NCBI GenBank assembly: GCA_032252755.1
Contig: JAVUPY010000009.1
Coordinates: forward strand, 1-62,155
From: Terriglobia bacterium
GTDB taxonomy: Bacteria; Acidobacteriota; Terriglobia; Terriglobales; Acidobacteriaceae
Direction of reading: 5' to 3'
Length of the DNA stretch: 62,155 nt
A model generated the notes under the pieces. It was not told where the DNA came from. It made no database searches and saw nothing but the letters and a program-made list of their open reading frames with translations. A program made the translations under genes and the position numbers. Positions 7,851-14,839 of this stretch are shown one piece after another. Position 1 is the first letter of the stretch; every line of letters begins with the position of its first letter.

Positions 7851-8440
7851 TATTGCGCACCCTCTTGCTTCGGCGCGGGAGTGGGGCGGCTGCTCGCTGC
7901 TTCGGTCTTCGTGTTCAGGGCTTTGACGACGTTATCCTCGATCTCCTTGCGATCGACGAGGCCGGGAACGCTGGTGATGATCTTGCCGTTGCGATCGATA
8001 TAGAAGGTCGTCGGCAAGGCTTCGACGCCACCGTAGAGATCGGAGGTCTCCTCTTTGCCGAGGAGAACCGGATAGTTCATCTTCATGTCCTGCGCGAACT
8101 TGGCGATCTCGGCGTCACTGGAATCGTCGAGCGCGACGCCAACGACCTGCAGGCCCTGACTGCCGTAGCGCTGCTGCAGATCTTCGAACCACGGAATCTC
8201 GACCTTGCACGGTGGGCACCAGGTCGCCCAGAAGTTGAGAACCACAGCCTTGCCGCGAAAGTCGGAGAGCTTGACCATCTTGCCGTTGATATCTTTGAGC
8301 TGAAAGTCAGGCGCGGTTTTGCCGACCGCTTCCTGCGAGGTAAGCCCACCGGTGTGGCGCGGCTTGAGGAACCGCGGCACGGTCAGCATAATGGCGACCA
8401 CGATGGCAAGAAGCCCTAGAATCCAAGCATTACGTCTCAC
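7850..8440 (-). CDS. TlpA/ResA-type membrane-anchored thioredoxin
   Basis: This 196-residue protein has an N-terminal signal anchor (about 5-22). Its thioredoxin fold has the active site WCPPC (C75 and C78) and the family's FWATWCPPCKVEIPWF context. The region VGVALDDSSDAEIAKFAQ and the cis-proline stretch PTTFYIDRNGKI are typical of TlpA/ResA. It acts outside the cytoplasmic membrane as a reductase for cytochrome c or other periplasmic thiols, as known for the family. It sits between ccdA and the DsbD-alpha gene on one strand, so its likely electron donor is CcdA. A Pro- and Gln-rich tail ends the protein. Confidence 0.92.
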   Translation of the reverse strand: MRRNAWILGLLAIVVAIMLTVPRFLKPRHTGGLTSQEAVGKTAPDFQLKDINGKMVKLSDFRGKAVVLNFWATWCPPCKVEIPWFEDLQQRYGSQGLQVVGVALDDSSDAEIAKFAQDMKMNYPVLLGKEETSDLYGGVEALPTTFYIDRNGKIITSVPGLVDRKEIEDNVVKALNTKTEAASSRPTPAPKQEGAQ

Positions 8441-8461
8441 AATTACCTCACTAATAGCCTA

Positions 8462-9184
8462 TCAAAGCGCGAACCGGTTCAGGAACCCGAGATAGCTTGA
8501 AAGCCGGGTGAAATTCCCAGTGGCAATCAGCAATCCAAAGATAATGAGAAAGACACCGCTGACGACTTCGAGCGTGTGCAAGTGCCGCCGGAACTTACCA
8601 TAGAACGCCAGGAAGCGGTTGACGCCGAGCGACGTGAGCAGGAATGGAACCGCCAAGCCGAGCGAATACACGGCGAGCAATCCGATACCCTTCGCTAAAG
8701 TGTCCTGCGAACCCGCCATAACCAGGATGACGGAAAGGATTGGCCCGATGCACGGGGTCCAACCGAAGGCGAAAGCGAAGCCGACGACGAAGGCTCCGAG
8801 CGGTCCGGCTCCGCCCTTGAGGGCGTGCAGGCGCTTGTCGGCGTACAGAGCCTTGATCTTGAAAATGCCCGTGAGATGCAAGCCGAAGACAAAAACCACG
8901 ATTCCGGCAATGGCTTCCAATTCACTGTGATAGCGGTGGGTGATCTGGCCGATGCCGGTCGCAACTGCGCCGAGGGTGATGAAGACCACGCTGAAGCCGA
9001 GTATGAAGGTGAAGGAGTTAATCAGGACGGAGCGCAACAGCTTGCTGTCGGCATCTTGAAGGGTTTCGACGCTGGCGCCGGAGATAAGCGACACGTAACC
9101 GGGAACCAGCGGCAGGACGCAGGGTGAAAGGAAAGAAATAACTCCTGCGAAGAAAGCAGCCAGGGGTAAGGGCAAATTGTGCAT
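8462..9184 (-). CDS. ccdA: Cytochrome c biogenesis protein CcdA
   Basis: A polytopic membrane protein of 240 residues with about six helices. The redox-active cysteines are C22 (SPCVLPLVPGY) and C145 (GWTPCIGPIL), both in the family's conserved surroundings. It transfers reducing equivalents from cytosolic thioredoxin across the membrane to TlpA-like partners. It is the first gene of the three-gene minus-strand unit ccdA, tlpA, DsbD-alpha, with 21 bp before tlpA. The length matches the short CcdA family and not full DsbD, which would carry fused domains. Confidence 0.95.
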   Translation of the reverse strand: MHNLPLPLAAFFAGVISFLSPCVLPLVPGYVSLISGASVETLQDADSKLLRSVLINSFTFILGFSVVFITLGAVATGIGQITHRYHSELEAIAGIVVFVFGLHLTGIFKIKALYADKRLHALKGGAGPLGAFVVGFAFAFGWTPCIGPILSVILVMAGSQDTLAKGIGLLAVYSLGLAVPFLLTSLGVNRFLAFYGKFRRHLHTLEVVSGVFLIIFGLLIATGNFTRLSSYLGFLNRFAL

Positions 9185-9393
9185 TCAACAACCATTCTAT
9201 CCGAGCATTGAAATTGAGCTAATGAATTCTCCCGCTCGGATCTGGAGCCCCGCTTCCTACATTAAAGGATGCAAGTTGAGCGAATTCGTTACAAGTTTCG
9301 CGTCGACCTCAGGGGCTAAGGCCCTCATTCCGCCGCCCTTGTTGCAGGCCCAAAGGCCTGCTCCACCGAAAGCAATTGCCGTGCAGACCGGAA

Positions 9394-9789
9394 TTACTTG
9401 CGCAGGCCACTCCAGTTTTCGGCTACGACGATGGAGTTGCCGGGGTTTTGGGGGTCGTACTTGACGCTGGTTGGTACGCCGAGGCGGCAGGAGTGCAGGT
9501 CGACGAGGTGACGGAGCCAGGTGACATCCTGCGAGCACTCGTAAGAGACGCCCGCGACGTCGTACTGGTAGACGATCAACTGCGCTTCGGGATGGTCTTC
9601 GGCGGCCTCGACCTCGTGGACGTTGATCACAGTTCCATCGGTGATTCTTCCGCCAAGGCTGATGCGCTCGCGGCGCTCGCGCTCCTTGTGATCGGGCGAT
9701 TTGCGCGACTTGCGGGTAACGAGGGCGAAACCAACAACCACCACGGCGAGACTTCCGGCGGCAACAGGTAAGAGACGAAGTGCGTTCAT
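9394..9789 (-). CDS. DUF3592-like membrane-anchored protein
   Basis: This 131-residue protein has a signal anchor (about 4-24), a basic stretch, and a beta-rich domain with YEVAGVSYECSQDV-type and VKYDPQNPGNS blocks characteristic of DUF3592 proteins. The domain architecture suggests a periplasmic domain held at the membrane. The function is unknown. It lies downstream of transaldolase on the same strand, 111 bp away, and need not be co-transcribed. Confidence 0.65.
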   Translation of the reverse strand: MNALRLLPVAAGSLAVVVVGFALVTRKSRKSPDHKERERRERISLGGRITDGTVINVHEVEAAEDHPEAQLIVYQYDVAGVSYECSQDVTWLRHLVDLHSCRLGVPTSVKYDPQNPGNSIVVAENWSGLRK

Positions 9790-9900
9790 TGAGTTTGCGA
9801 ACCGGGAGAGCCGGTCGACTATACAAAAGGTACTATGGCGGGGTCCCCGACTGCATCGGTTTTAAGCCCTAACCTGAGTCGGGGACCTTTGGTGCCATCT

Positions 9901-10545
9901 CTAGGACTTTACCTTTTCCCAGTCCTTCAGGAATGCGGCCAGACCCTTGTCAGTCAATGGATGGTTGAAGAGCATGTCGAGGACCTTCCATGGAATGGTG
10001 GCGACGTGCGATCCGGCCTTGGCGGCTTCGACGACGTGCATGGGGTGACGCACGGATGCGGTGAGCACCTGTGTGCTGTAGTTGTAATTTTTGTAGATCA
10101 GCACGATATCGCGGATGAGTTGCATGCCGTCCTGGCTGATGTCGTCAATGCGACCGACGAAGGGGCTGACGTAAGTGGCGCCTGCCTTTGCGCAGAGCAG
10201 GGCCTGGTTGGGGGAGAAGCACAAGGTCATGTTGACCTTGATGCCTTCGCCGCTCAGGATCTTGCAGGCTTTGATGCCCTCACGCGTCGTGGGCAATTTC
10301 ACGACGACGTACTTGCTCCAAGAGGCGAAGTCGCGCCCCTGTTTCAACATGCCATCTTTGTCGGTGGCGGTGACCTCGACGCTGACGGGGCCCTTCACGA
10401 TGTCGCAAATCTGAAGGATGGTTTCCTTGAAGGGCTTGCCGGCCTTCGCGATGAGGGACGGGTTGGTGGTGACGCCATCCAGAATGGCGAGGGATTCGGC
10501 TTCGCGGATTTCGTCGATGTCGGCTGTGTCGATAAAAAATTTCAT
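9901..10545 (-). CDS. Transaldolase / fructose-6-phosphate aldolase (TalC/FSA family)
   Basis: This 214-residue cytosolic aldolase of the short TalC type opens with [10 protein letters not shown] (D6) and has [11 protein letters not shown] near 24-34. The Schiff-base lysine is K83 in VVVKLPTT, and later blocks [24 protein letters not shown] and TSVRHPMHV follow. Family members either act as true transaldolases (pentose phosphate pathway) or as fructose-6-phosphate aldolases. The sequence alone does not separate these. It lies 26 bp after the FAH-family gene on the same strand, so the two may share a transcript without an obvious metabolic link. Confidence 0.93.
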   Translation of the reverse strand: MKFFIDTADIDEIREAESLAILDGVTTNPSLIAKAGKPFKETILQICDIVKGPVSVEVTATDKDGMLKQGRDFASWSKYVVVKLPTTREGIKACKILSGEGIKVNMTLCFSPNQALLCAKAGATYVSPFVGRIDDISQDGMQLIRDIVLIYKNYNYSTQVLTASVRHPMHVVEAAKAGSHVATIPWKVLDMLFNHPLTDKGLAAFLKDWEKVKS

Positions 10546-10570
10546 AGCAACTCACGCTCGCAGATTGGAA

Positions 10571-11407
10571 TTAATTCGATTCGTCTACTACCGGATTGCG
10601 CAGGGTCCCCACGCCCTCCACGGTGACTTCCACGGTGTCTCCTGCTACCAGGGGTCCAACTCCAGCTGGAGTGCCGGTAGCGATGACGTCTCCGGGCAAC
10701 AGGGTCATGACGTCGGCAATGTAACGAATTATCACGTCTATTGGAAAGATGAGATCGACGGTCGTTCCGTCTTGTTTTATTTCACCGTTGACGCGGGTCT
10801 GCACTTTCAGGCCATTCCAGGGATCGAGGCCGGTAACGATGGCCGGGCCAATGGGGCAGAAAGTGTCGAAGCCCTTGGCGCGAGACCACTGGCCGTCCTT
10901 CTTTTGCAGATCGCGGGCGGTGACGTCGTTCACGCAGGTGTAGCCGAGGATGTAATCGCGAACGTCGGCATCTTTCGGGAGCTGATGGCATATTTTGCCA
11001 ATGATTACGCCGAGTTCACCTTCGAAGTGAACGTTCTGCGAGAGCTTTGGACGGACGATGTTTCCGCCGGGAGGAAGTACCGCGGACGGAGGCTTGAGGA
11101 AGATGAGCGGTTCGGCGGGCACTTCGTTGCCCAGTTCCTTTGCGTGCTCGCGATAGTTGCGGCCTATGCAGACGATCTTGCTCAGCAACGGAAGAGGCGT
11201 GAGCAGAGAGACCTCGTCGAGCGACAACGGACGCGGGAGTTTCTCGGCGTCATCTTCGTCGGGTAAAAGAATGCGATCGGCAATGCCGGCTTCATTTGTG
11301 TGCAGTTGCGGGCCGGGAAGCGTGTGGGTGATGTGATCGGCGCCAGCGACGGACTCAAGGAGGCCATAGCGGGGGCCGTTATTATGGCGAAAACGACAGA
11401 GGCGCAT
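10571..11407 (-). CDS. Fumarylacetoacetate hydrolase family protein
   Basis: This 278-residue member of the FAH superfamily has, in order, an N-terminal cap segment, IVCIGRNYREHAKELG, the metal-binding EGELGVIIGK (about residues 145-154), a VNDVTARDLQKKDGQW block, and GDVIATGTPAGVG near the C-terminus. These are hallmarks of the catalytic fold used by fumarylpyruvate hydrolase, hydratases and 2-oxo acid decarboxylases; the substrate is not determined. The chosen ATG at 11407 follows GGAG with 5-base spacing, better than the upstream in-frame codon. It is distinct from the true fumarylacetoacetase at 43355-44674. Confidence 0.9.
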   Translation of the reverse strand: MRLCRFRHNNGPRYGLLESVAGADHITHTLPGPQLHTNEAGIADRILLPDEDDAEKLPRPLSLDEVSLLTPLPLLSKIVCIGRNYREHAKELGNEVPAEPLIFLKPPSAVLPPGGNIVRPKLSQNVHFEGELGVIIGKICHQLPKDADVRDYILGYTCVNDVTARDLQKKDGQWSRAKGFDTFCPIGPAIVTGLDPWNGLKVQTRVNGEIKQDGTTVDLIFPIDVIIRYIADVMTLLPGDVIATGTPAGVGPLVAGDTVEVTVEGVGTLRNPVVDESN

Positions 11408-11420
11408 TAGAACTCCGAAA

Positions 11421-11460
11421 AGCAAAAGATTAACGCAGAGGACGCTAAGGACGTTAAGGT
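11421..11460. repeat. Short repeat derived from GxxExxY gene leaders
   Basis: The stretch AAAGATTAACGCAGAGGACG and its continuation to 11460 matches, with few changes, the stretch at 21315-21350. Translated, both resemble the common N-terminal start of GxxExxY-family proteins (MINAEDAK-like). The copy here lies just before the truncated GxxExxY gene. Confidence 0.5.
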
Positions 11461-11468
11461 TTAAAAGC

Positions 11469-11726
11469 TCAAAGGCGATTTACTATGTGGGCCCGGCGAT
11501 AGCCAAGGTCAATTTGAATTTCTTCGTAGATTACGGGCAATGCAACTTGAGTTCCTACCTTAAGGCCGCTCTTACGGAGTTCGCGGGCGAGGCAGCCTTC
11601 GCAGGCGCTCTCGAGAAGGCCCGGACCGAGTTCCGTATGAACCTTCATTGCACAGCGGATCACAAGATTACTTAATTCGTTCAGGCCCTTACCTTCGCGT
11701 CTCTCTGCGACCTCTGCGTTGATCAT
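11469..11726 (-). pseudogene. GxxExxY family protein, C-terminally truncated
   Basis: The 85 residues start MINAEVAERREGKGLNELSN, then KVHTELGPGLLESACEGCLARELRKSGLKV and VALPVIYEEIQIDLGYRR. This is the N-terminal two-thirds of GxxExxY proteins. The name motif occurs as GPGLLESACE, where the final aromatic is replaced by cysteine. Full-length members run to about 125 residues and continue through an ELK-containing strand; here translation ends after GYRRAHIVNRL. Its start overlaps the FN3 lipoprotein stop by four bases (ATGA). It is probably a decayed copy. Function of the family is unknown, although it is often linked to mobile or RNA-maturation contexts. Confidence 0.7.
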
Positions 11727-12838
11727 TCCTGTTGCTCTTTCGGCACGGATTCGCTGGCTTCCTCGGAGGGTTCACTGCGGTTGCCACGTTCATCGACGGC
11801 CTGCACGGAGTAGTAGTAGGTGTGGCCAGGTTCGACGGATTCGTCACGGTACGCAGGAGCCTTAATCAACTCCTTATTCAATGCGACCGGCGGCTGGCCG
11901 GGTCCGTGGCGGTAGACGATGTAGCCGGCAAGATCGCTCTCCATGTTCGGTGCCCAACTGAGGTCTATGAAGGGTTTGCGGCCCACTCCACTGTTCACTG
12001 CCTGCAAGCCGCTGGGACGCGCGGGCGGGAAGATGTCGTGGACGTTGACGGTGACGGCAGCTGAGCTGTCGCCTTCGATCTCCGTGGGCGCGTGGCCGGC
12101 GGCGCCGGGAATTTGGGTTACGGGTGCGACCTTGTATTCGTAAGTCTTCTCCCATTCAAAGCTGTTGTCGGGCGCGATGTAATCGGGGCCGTCAAGGTGG
12201 GCTTCGTCGATCAAGGTGTAATTCGGCTGGCCGGGAGCGCGGCGATAGATTCGATAACGGAATTCGTACGGCTGCCATGAGGGCCTGAGCTGCGATCGCG
12301 AGAGCCCGGTCCAGTGCAGTACAGGCCCGCTCGGAGTTAGGTCGACGCGTAGGTCGGTGGGCGCGGGTAGGGTGGGAGCGAGCGGGATTCGTAGCTGGTT
12401 GGAAAGCCCGGCGCTTTTCCCGGCGGGATTGAGAACTTCGACTGCGTAACTGGCGTATTGCTGCGCTCCGATTGTCTGCTGGGGCAAGACGTCTTCGTAA
12501 GTAACCTTCGGTTGGGCTCCGGGCGGGGCAGGCTGAGAGGTCATTTCCGCCGGTGTCAGTTGCTTGATGACTTCGCGACAACCGGCCATGGGGAACTCGC
12601 CGATAGCGCGGCAGATACGGGTGACGCCGGGATGGCGAATGTTCTGCTTGTCGGTGGTGCGGGTCGGTTGCGTCCAGGACAAAACGACGCGGTCGCCTTT
12701 GCGTGCGCCGGAGAGATTGCTGACCGGCTGCGGAATGCGAAGCGACGGCGGTTGGGGCGCGCCGGGAGTGGCGCAGCCCGTCGCGGCCAGAAGAAGGGCA
12801 CCGCTGACCCAAAGCAATAGACGTCGCAGAGAGGGCAT
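11723..12838 (-). CDS. Fibronectin type III-domain lipoprotein
   Basis: This 371-residue protein starts at the ATG at 12838. The N-terminus MPSLRRLLLWVSGALLLAATGC is a lipoprotein signal with the lipobox LAATGC, so the mature protein starts at a lipidated cysteine. Two or three fibronectin type III-like modules follow, each with a P-x-P-x-L-R / W-x-x-P pattern and a Tyr-Ala-Tyr-x-V strand (YASYAVEVLNPAGKS, YKVAPVTQ, YYYSVQAVDERGNRSEPS). It likely sits in the outer or cytoplasmic membrane facing the periplasm or cell surface. The function is unknown; binding is typical for such modules. An upstream in-frame extension to 12973 would place the signal peptide internally and is rejected. Confidence 0.85.
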   Translation of the reverse strand: MPSLRRLLLWVSGALLLAATGCATPGAPQPPSLRIPQPVSNLSGARKGDRVVLSWTQPTRTTDKQNIRHPGVTRICRAIGEFPMAGCREVIKQLTPAEMTSQPAPPGAQPKVTYEDVLPQQTIGAQQYASYAVEVLNPAGKSAGLSNQLRIPLAPTLPAPTDLRVDLTPSGPVLHWTGLSRSQLRPSWQPYEFRYRIYRRAPGQPNYTLIDEAHLDGPDYIAPDNSFEWEKTYEYKVAPVTQIPGAAGHAPTEIEGDSSAAVTVNVHDIFPPARPSGLQAVNSGVGRKPFIDLSWAPNMESDLAGYIVYRHGPGQPPVALNKELIKAPAYRDESVEPGHTYYYSVQAVDERGNRSEPSEEASESVPKEQQE

Positions 12839-13139
12839 CGGGAAGCTATTCAGCCTATCAGATGGCGGGTGTCTGGAAAAGAAATCGGCTCTGAACTGGA
12901 TTCGTCGTGGCGAATTGAGGCCCGATTTCGGAACAGGAGTGGTGCAAGTCAGGCTCCCGGCGGTGGAAAACATTTTCCCACACTGTCCTTTTTACCCGCA
13001 TTTTTATTGATGATTCCAAGGGTTCTGGATTGACAACTAAGGGCCGAGTTGAAGTACAGTACTGGACACTCATATGGGTCCGCTGGGGTGGCGGAGACGC
13101 GGTCTTATCTCTCACGGTTCACGAAAACTTGGAGGAAGC
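12839..13139. other. Divergent intergenic region between FN3 lipoprotein and PHI-1-like gene
   Basis: About 300 bp without a supported gene. The right part contains the leader of the PHI-1-like gene, including TTGACA at 13030-13035 and TACAGT at 13055-13060 (19-bp spacer), which could be a sigma-70-type promoter, and GGAGGA just before its ATG. The left part presumably holds the promoter of the divergently read lipoprotein gene, but no clear elements stand out. Confidence 0.4.
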
Positions 13140-14036
13140 ATGCGAAGACTTGCAGTCAGTCTGTTTGTCAGTGTGGCTCTATGCGGTATTGCGGTGGGAC
13201 AGGTTACGAAGAATTCGGAATTGGTTCCGAATGGAAAGGGCTGGGGTGTGAAAGCGCCTCCAGGACAGGCGCATCCCAATGCTCGGCCGAAGCGGGGAAA
13301 TGGGATCAGCTATCACGGTGGACCACTACTCACAAACGGTCCGAACGTGTACTACATCTGGTACGGGAATTGGAGCAACAACACTGCCACGACAATCCTG
13401 ACCAATTTCATCAAGAGTGAAGGCGGGTCTCCGTACTTCAACATCAACACCACGTATTACAACGGCTCGAACACGCATGTGCTGAACATCATCGACTATC
13501 TTGGTTCGACCACGGACAGCTATTCGCAGGGCACGGCCCTCAGCGATTCGGCGGTGCAGGCTGTGGTATCCACGGCAATCTCCAACAAGAGCCTGCCGAA
13601 TGACCCGAATGGCGTCTATTTCGTGCTGACGAGTTCCGACGTGAACGAGACATCCGGTTTCTGCACACAATATTGCGGATGGCACACGCATGGTACGATT
13701 GCCGGATCAGACATTAAGTACTCCTTTGTCGGCAACCCCGATCGTTGTCCGTCGGCCTGCGAATGGCAGACTACTAGCCCAAACGGTAACGCAGGCGCGG
13801 ACGGAATGGCGTCGATCATTGCGCACGAACTGGAAGAGGCGACGACAGATCCGGATCTGAATGCCTGGTACGATACCCGCGGGGAAGAGAATGCCGATAA
13901 GTGCGCCTGGACTTTCGGGAGCACGCCCAAGGCTTCCAATGGGAGCCTCTACAACATCACTTTGGGTGGTAAGCAATACCTGATTCAGCAGAACTGGGTG
14001 AATGCGAGCGGCGGCTATTGCGCCATGTCGTACTAG
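13140..14036 (+). CDS. Secreted EXORDIUM/phosphate-induced protein 1-like protein
   Basis: The 298-residue protein has a clear signal peptide (1-20, ending GIAVG). The body resembles the phosphate-induced protein 1 (PHI-1/EXORDIUM) conserved region known from plants and found in some bacteria. It has PNVYYIWYGNW at about 69-78, SNKSLPNDPNGVYFVLTSSDV at about 148-168, six cysteines including C175/C179 and C203/C207, and HELEEATTDPDLNAWYD at 229-245. HE-x-x is also suggestive of a metal site, although a full HExxH is absent. Plant relatives are apoplastic growth-related proteins of unclear biochemistry. GGAGGA lies 3 bases before the ATG at 13140, and a strong terminator follows. Confidence 0.8.
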   Translation: MRRLAVSLFVSVALCGIAVGQVTKNSELVPNGKGWGVKAPPGQAHPNARPKRGNGISYHGGPLLTNGPNVYYIWYGNWSNNTATTILTNFIKSEGGSPYFNINTTYYNGSNTHVLNIIDYLGSTTDSYSQGTALSDSAVQAVVSTAISNKSLPNDPNGVYFVLTSSDVNETSGFCTQYCGWHTHGTIAGSDIKYSFVGNPDRCPSACEWQTTSPNGNAGADGMASIIAHELEEATTDPDLNAWYDTRGEENADKCAWTFGSTPKASNGSLYNITLGGKQYLIQQNWVNASGGYCAMSY

Positions 14037-14058
14037 GTTGCCGGTGATTTCCGCGAAG

Positions 14059-14087
14059 GCCGTTCGATTTCATCGAACGGCTTTTTT
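14059..14087 (+). terminator. Rho-independent terminator after the PHI-1-like gene
   Basis: A perfect 10-bp stem (GCCGTTCGAT at 14059-14068 paired with ATCGAACGGC at 14072-14081) around a 3-base loop is directly followed by six Ts (14082-14087). It lies 23 bp after the stop of the PHI-1-like gene and before the next gene on the same strand, so it should separate their transcripts. Confidence 0.9.
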
Positions 14088-14135
14088 GTCCCATCCGTCT
14101 AATCTGGTAAAGATTGTTAACGAAGGAGCTCGTCA

Positions 14136-14723
14136 ATGAAGACCTTTGGTTTCGTGTTGCTGTTGTGTGCGGTGAGCGTGGTTGCGCAGGATCAGCCGCC
14201 GACTGGCGGGCGCCCTAGTGGCGGGCGCATAGAGACCGCTACACGCGGCGTTGTTCGTTACCGAGGGCTGGAGAGCGCGCTGCTTCAGGCGGAGCAGAAT
14301 AAAGAGCAGGACGCGCTGAACCGATTCATCGCGGACGATTTCGAGGTGCGGTCGGCGGAATCGAACCAGCCGACGCCACGCGAAGTCTGGGAGCAGCGGG
14401 CGAAGTCCGCAAACATAACGTGGTTCAAGATACGCGACATGGCGGTGCACGAATTCGGCGACATCGCCGTGGTCAGTTTCCTCCTCGACAGGAGAGGGGA
14501 GGCGGGCGGGAAAGCGGTTCCGCCGACGGTGTTCATCGTCGACGTCTGGCGGCAGGCCGAGGGCAAGCTGGCAGTTCGGTACGTATCGACGCCGGGGGCA
14601 TCCCGCGGGCCCGCGATTGATGCCTACGGGGAAACATTGAGTCGCATTAAACGCCTGAGTGGCCGGGGGGTGAGCCTCGGGCGCCAAAGCCCGGCACTCA
14701 TGCGGCCTCGACGGCACGGCTGA
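14136..14723 (+). CDS. Exported SnoaL/DUF4440-like protein
   Basis: This 195-residue protein has a signal peptide (1-18, ending VVAQ). After a Gly/Pro-rich linker, the segment LESALLQAEQNKEQDALNRFIADDFEVRSAES followed by ITWFKIRDMAVHEFGDIAVVSFLLD and VFIVDVWRQAEGKLAVRYV matches the alpha/beta barrel fold of NTF2-like DUF4440 proteins. This fold is used by many small enzymes and binding proteins, so no reaction can be assigned. A good ribosome binding site (AAGGAG, 7 bases from ATG) sets the start. A basic Ser/Arg-rich tail follows the domain. Confidence 0.75.
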   Translation: MKTFGFVLLLCAVSVVAQDQPPTGGRPSGGRIETATRGVVRYRGLESALLQAEQNKEQDALNRFIADDFEVRSAESNQPTPREVWEQRAKSANITWFKIRDMAVHEFGDIAVVSFLLDRRGEAGGKAVPPTVFIVDVWRQAEGKLAVRYVSTPGASRGPAIDAYGETLSRIKRLSGRGVSLGRQSPALMRPRRHG

Positions 14724-14839
14724 AGAAGTACCCTTCCCAAGCGATTTCGAGATAGATTTTGAGGTTGTAATCACAGCGCCGAGGCTCGGACTCGGCTATA
14801 CTGGCGCGCTTTTATGAAATAAGACCCCGAGGCTCACTT

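Noticed and set aside
10571-11407. Second fumarylacetoacetase for tyrosine degradation
   Set aside because: It has the shorter FAH-superfamily layout seen in hydratases and decarboxylases and lies next to transaldolase; the true fumarylacetoacetase is in the homogentisate operon.
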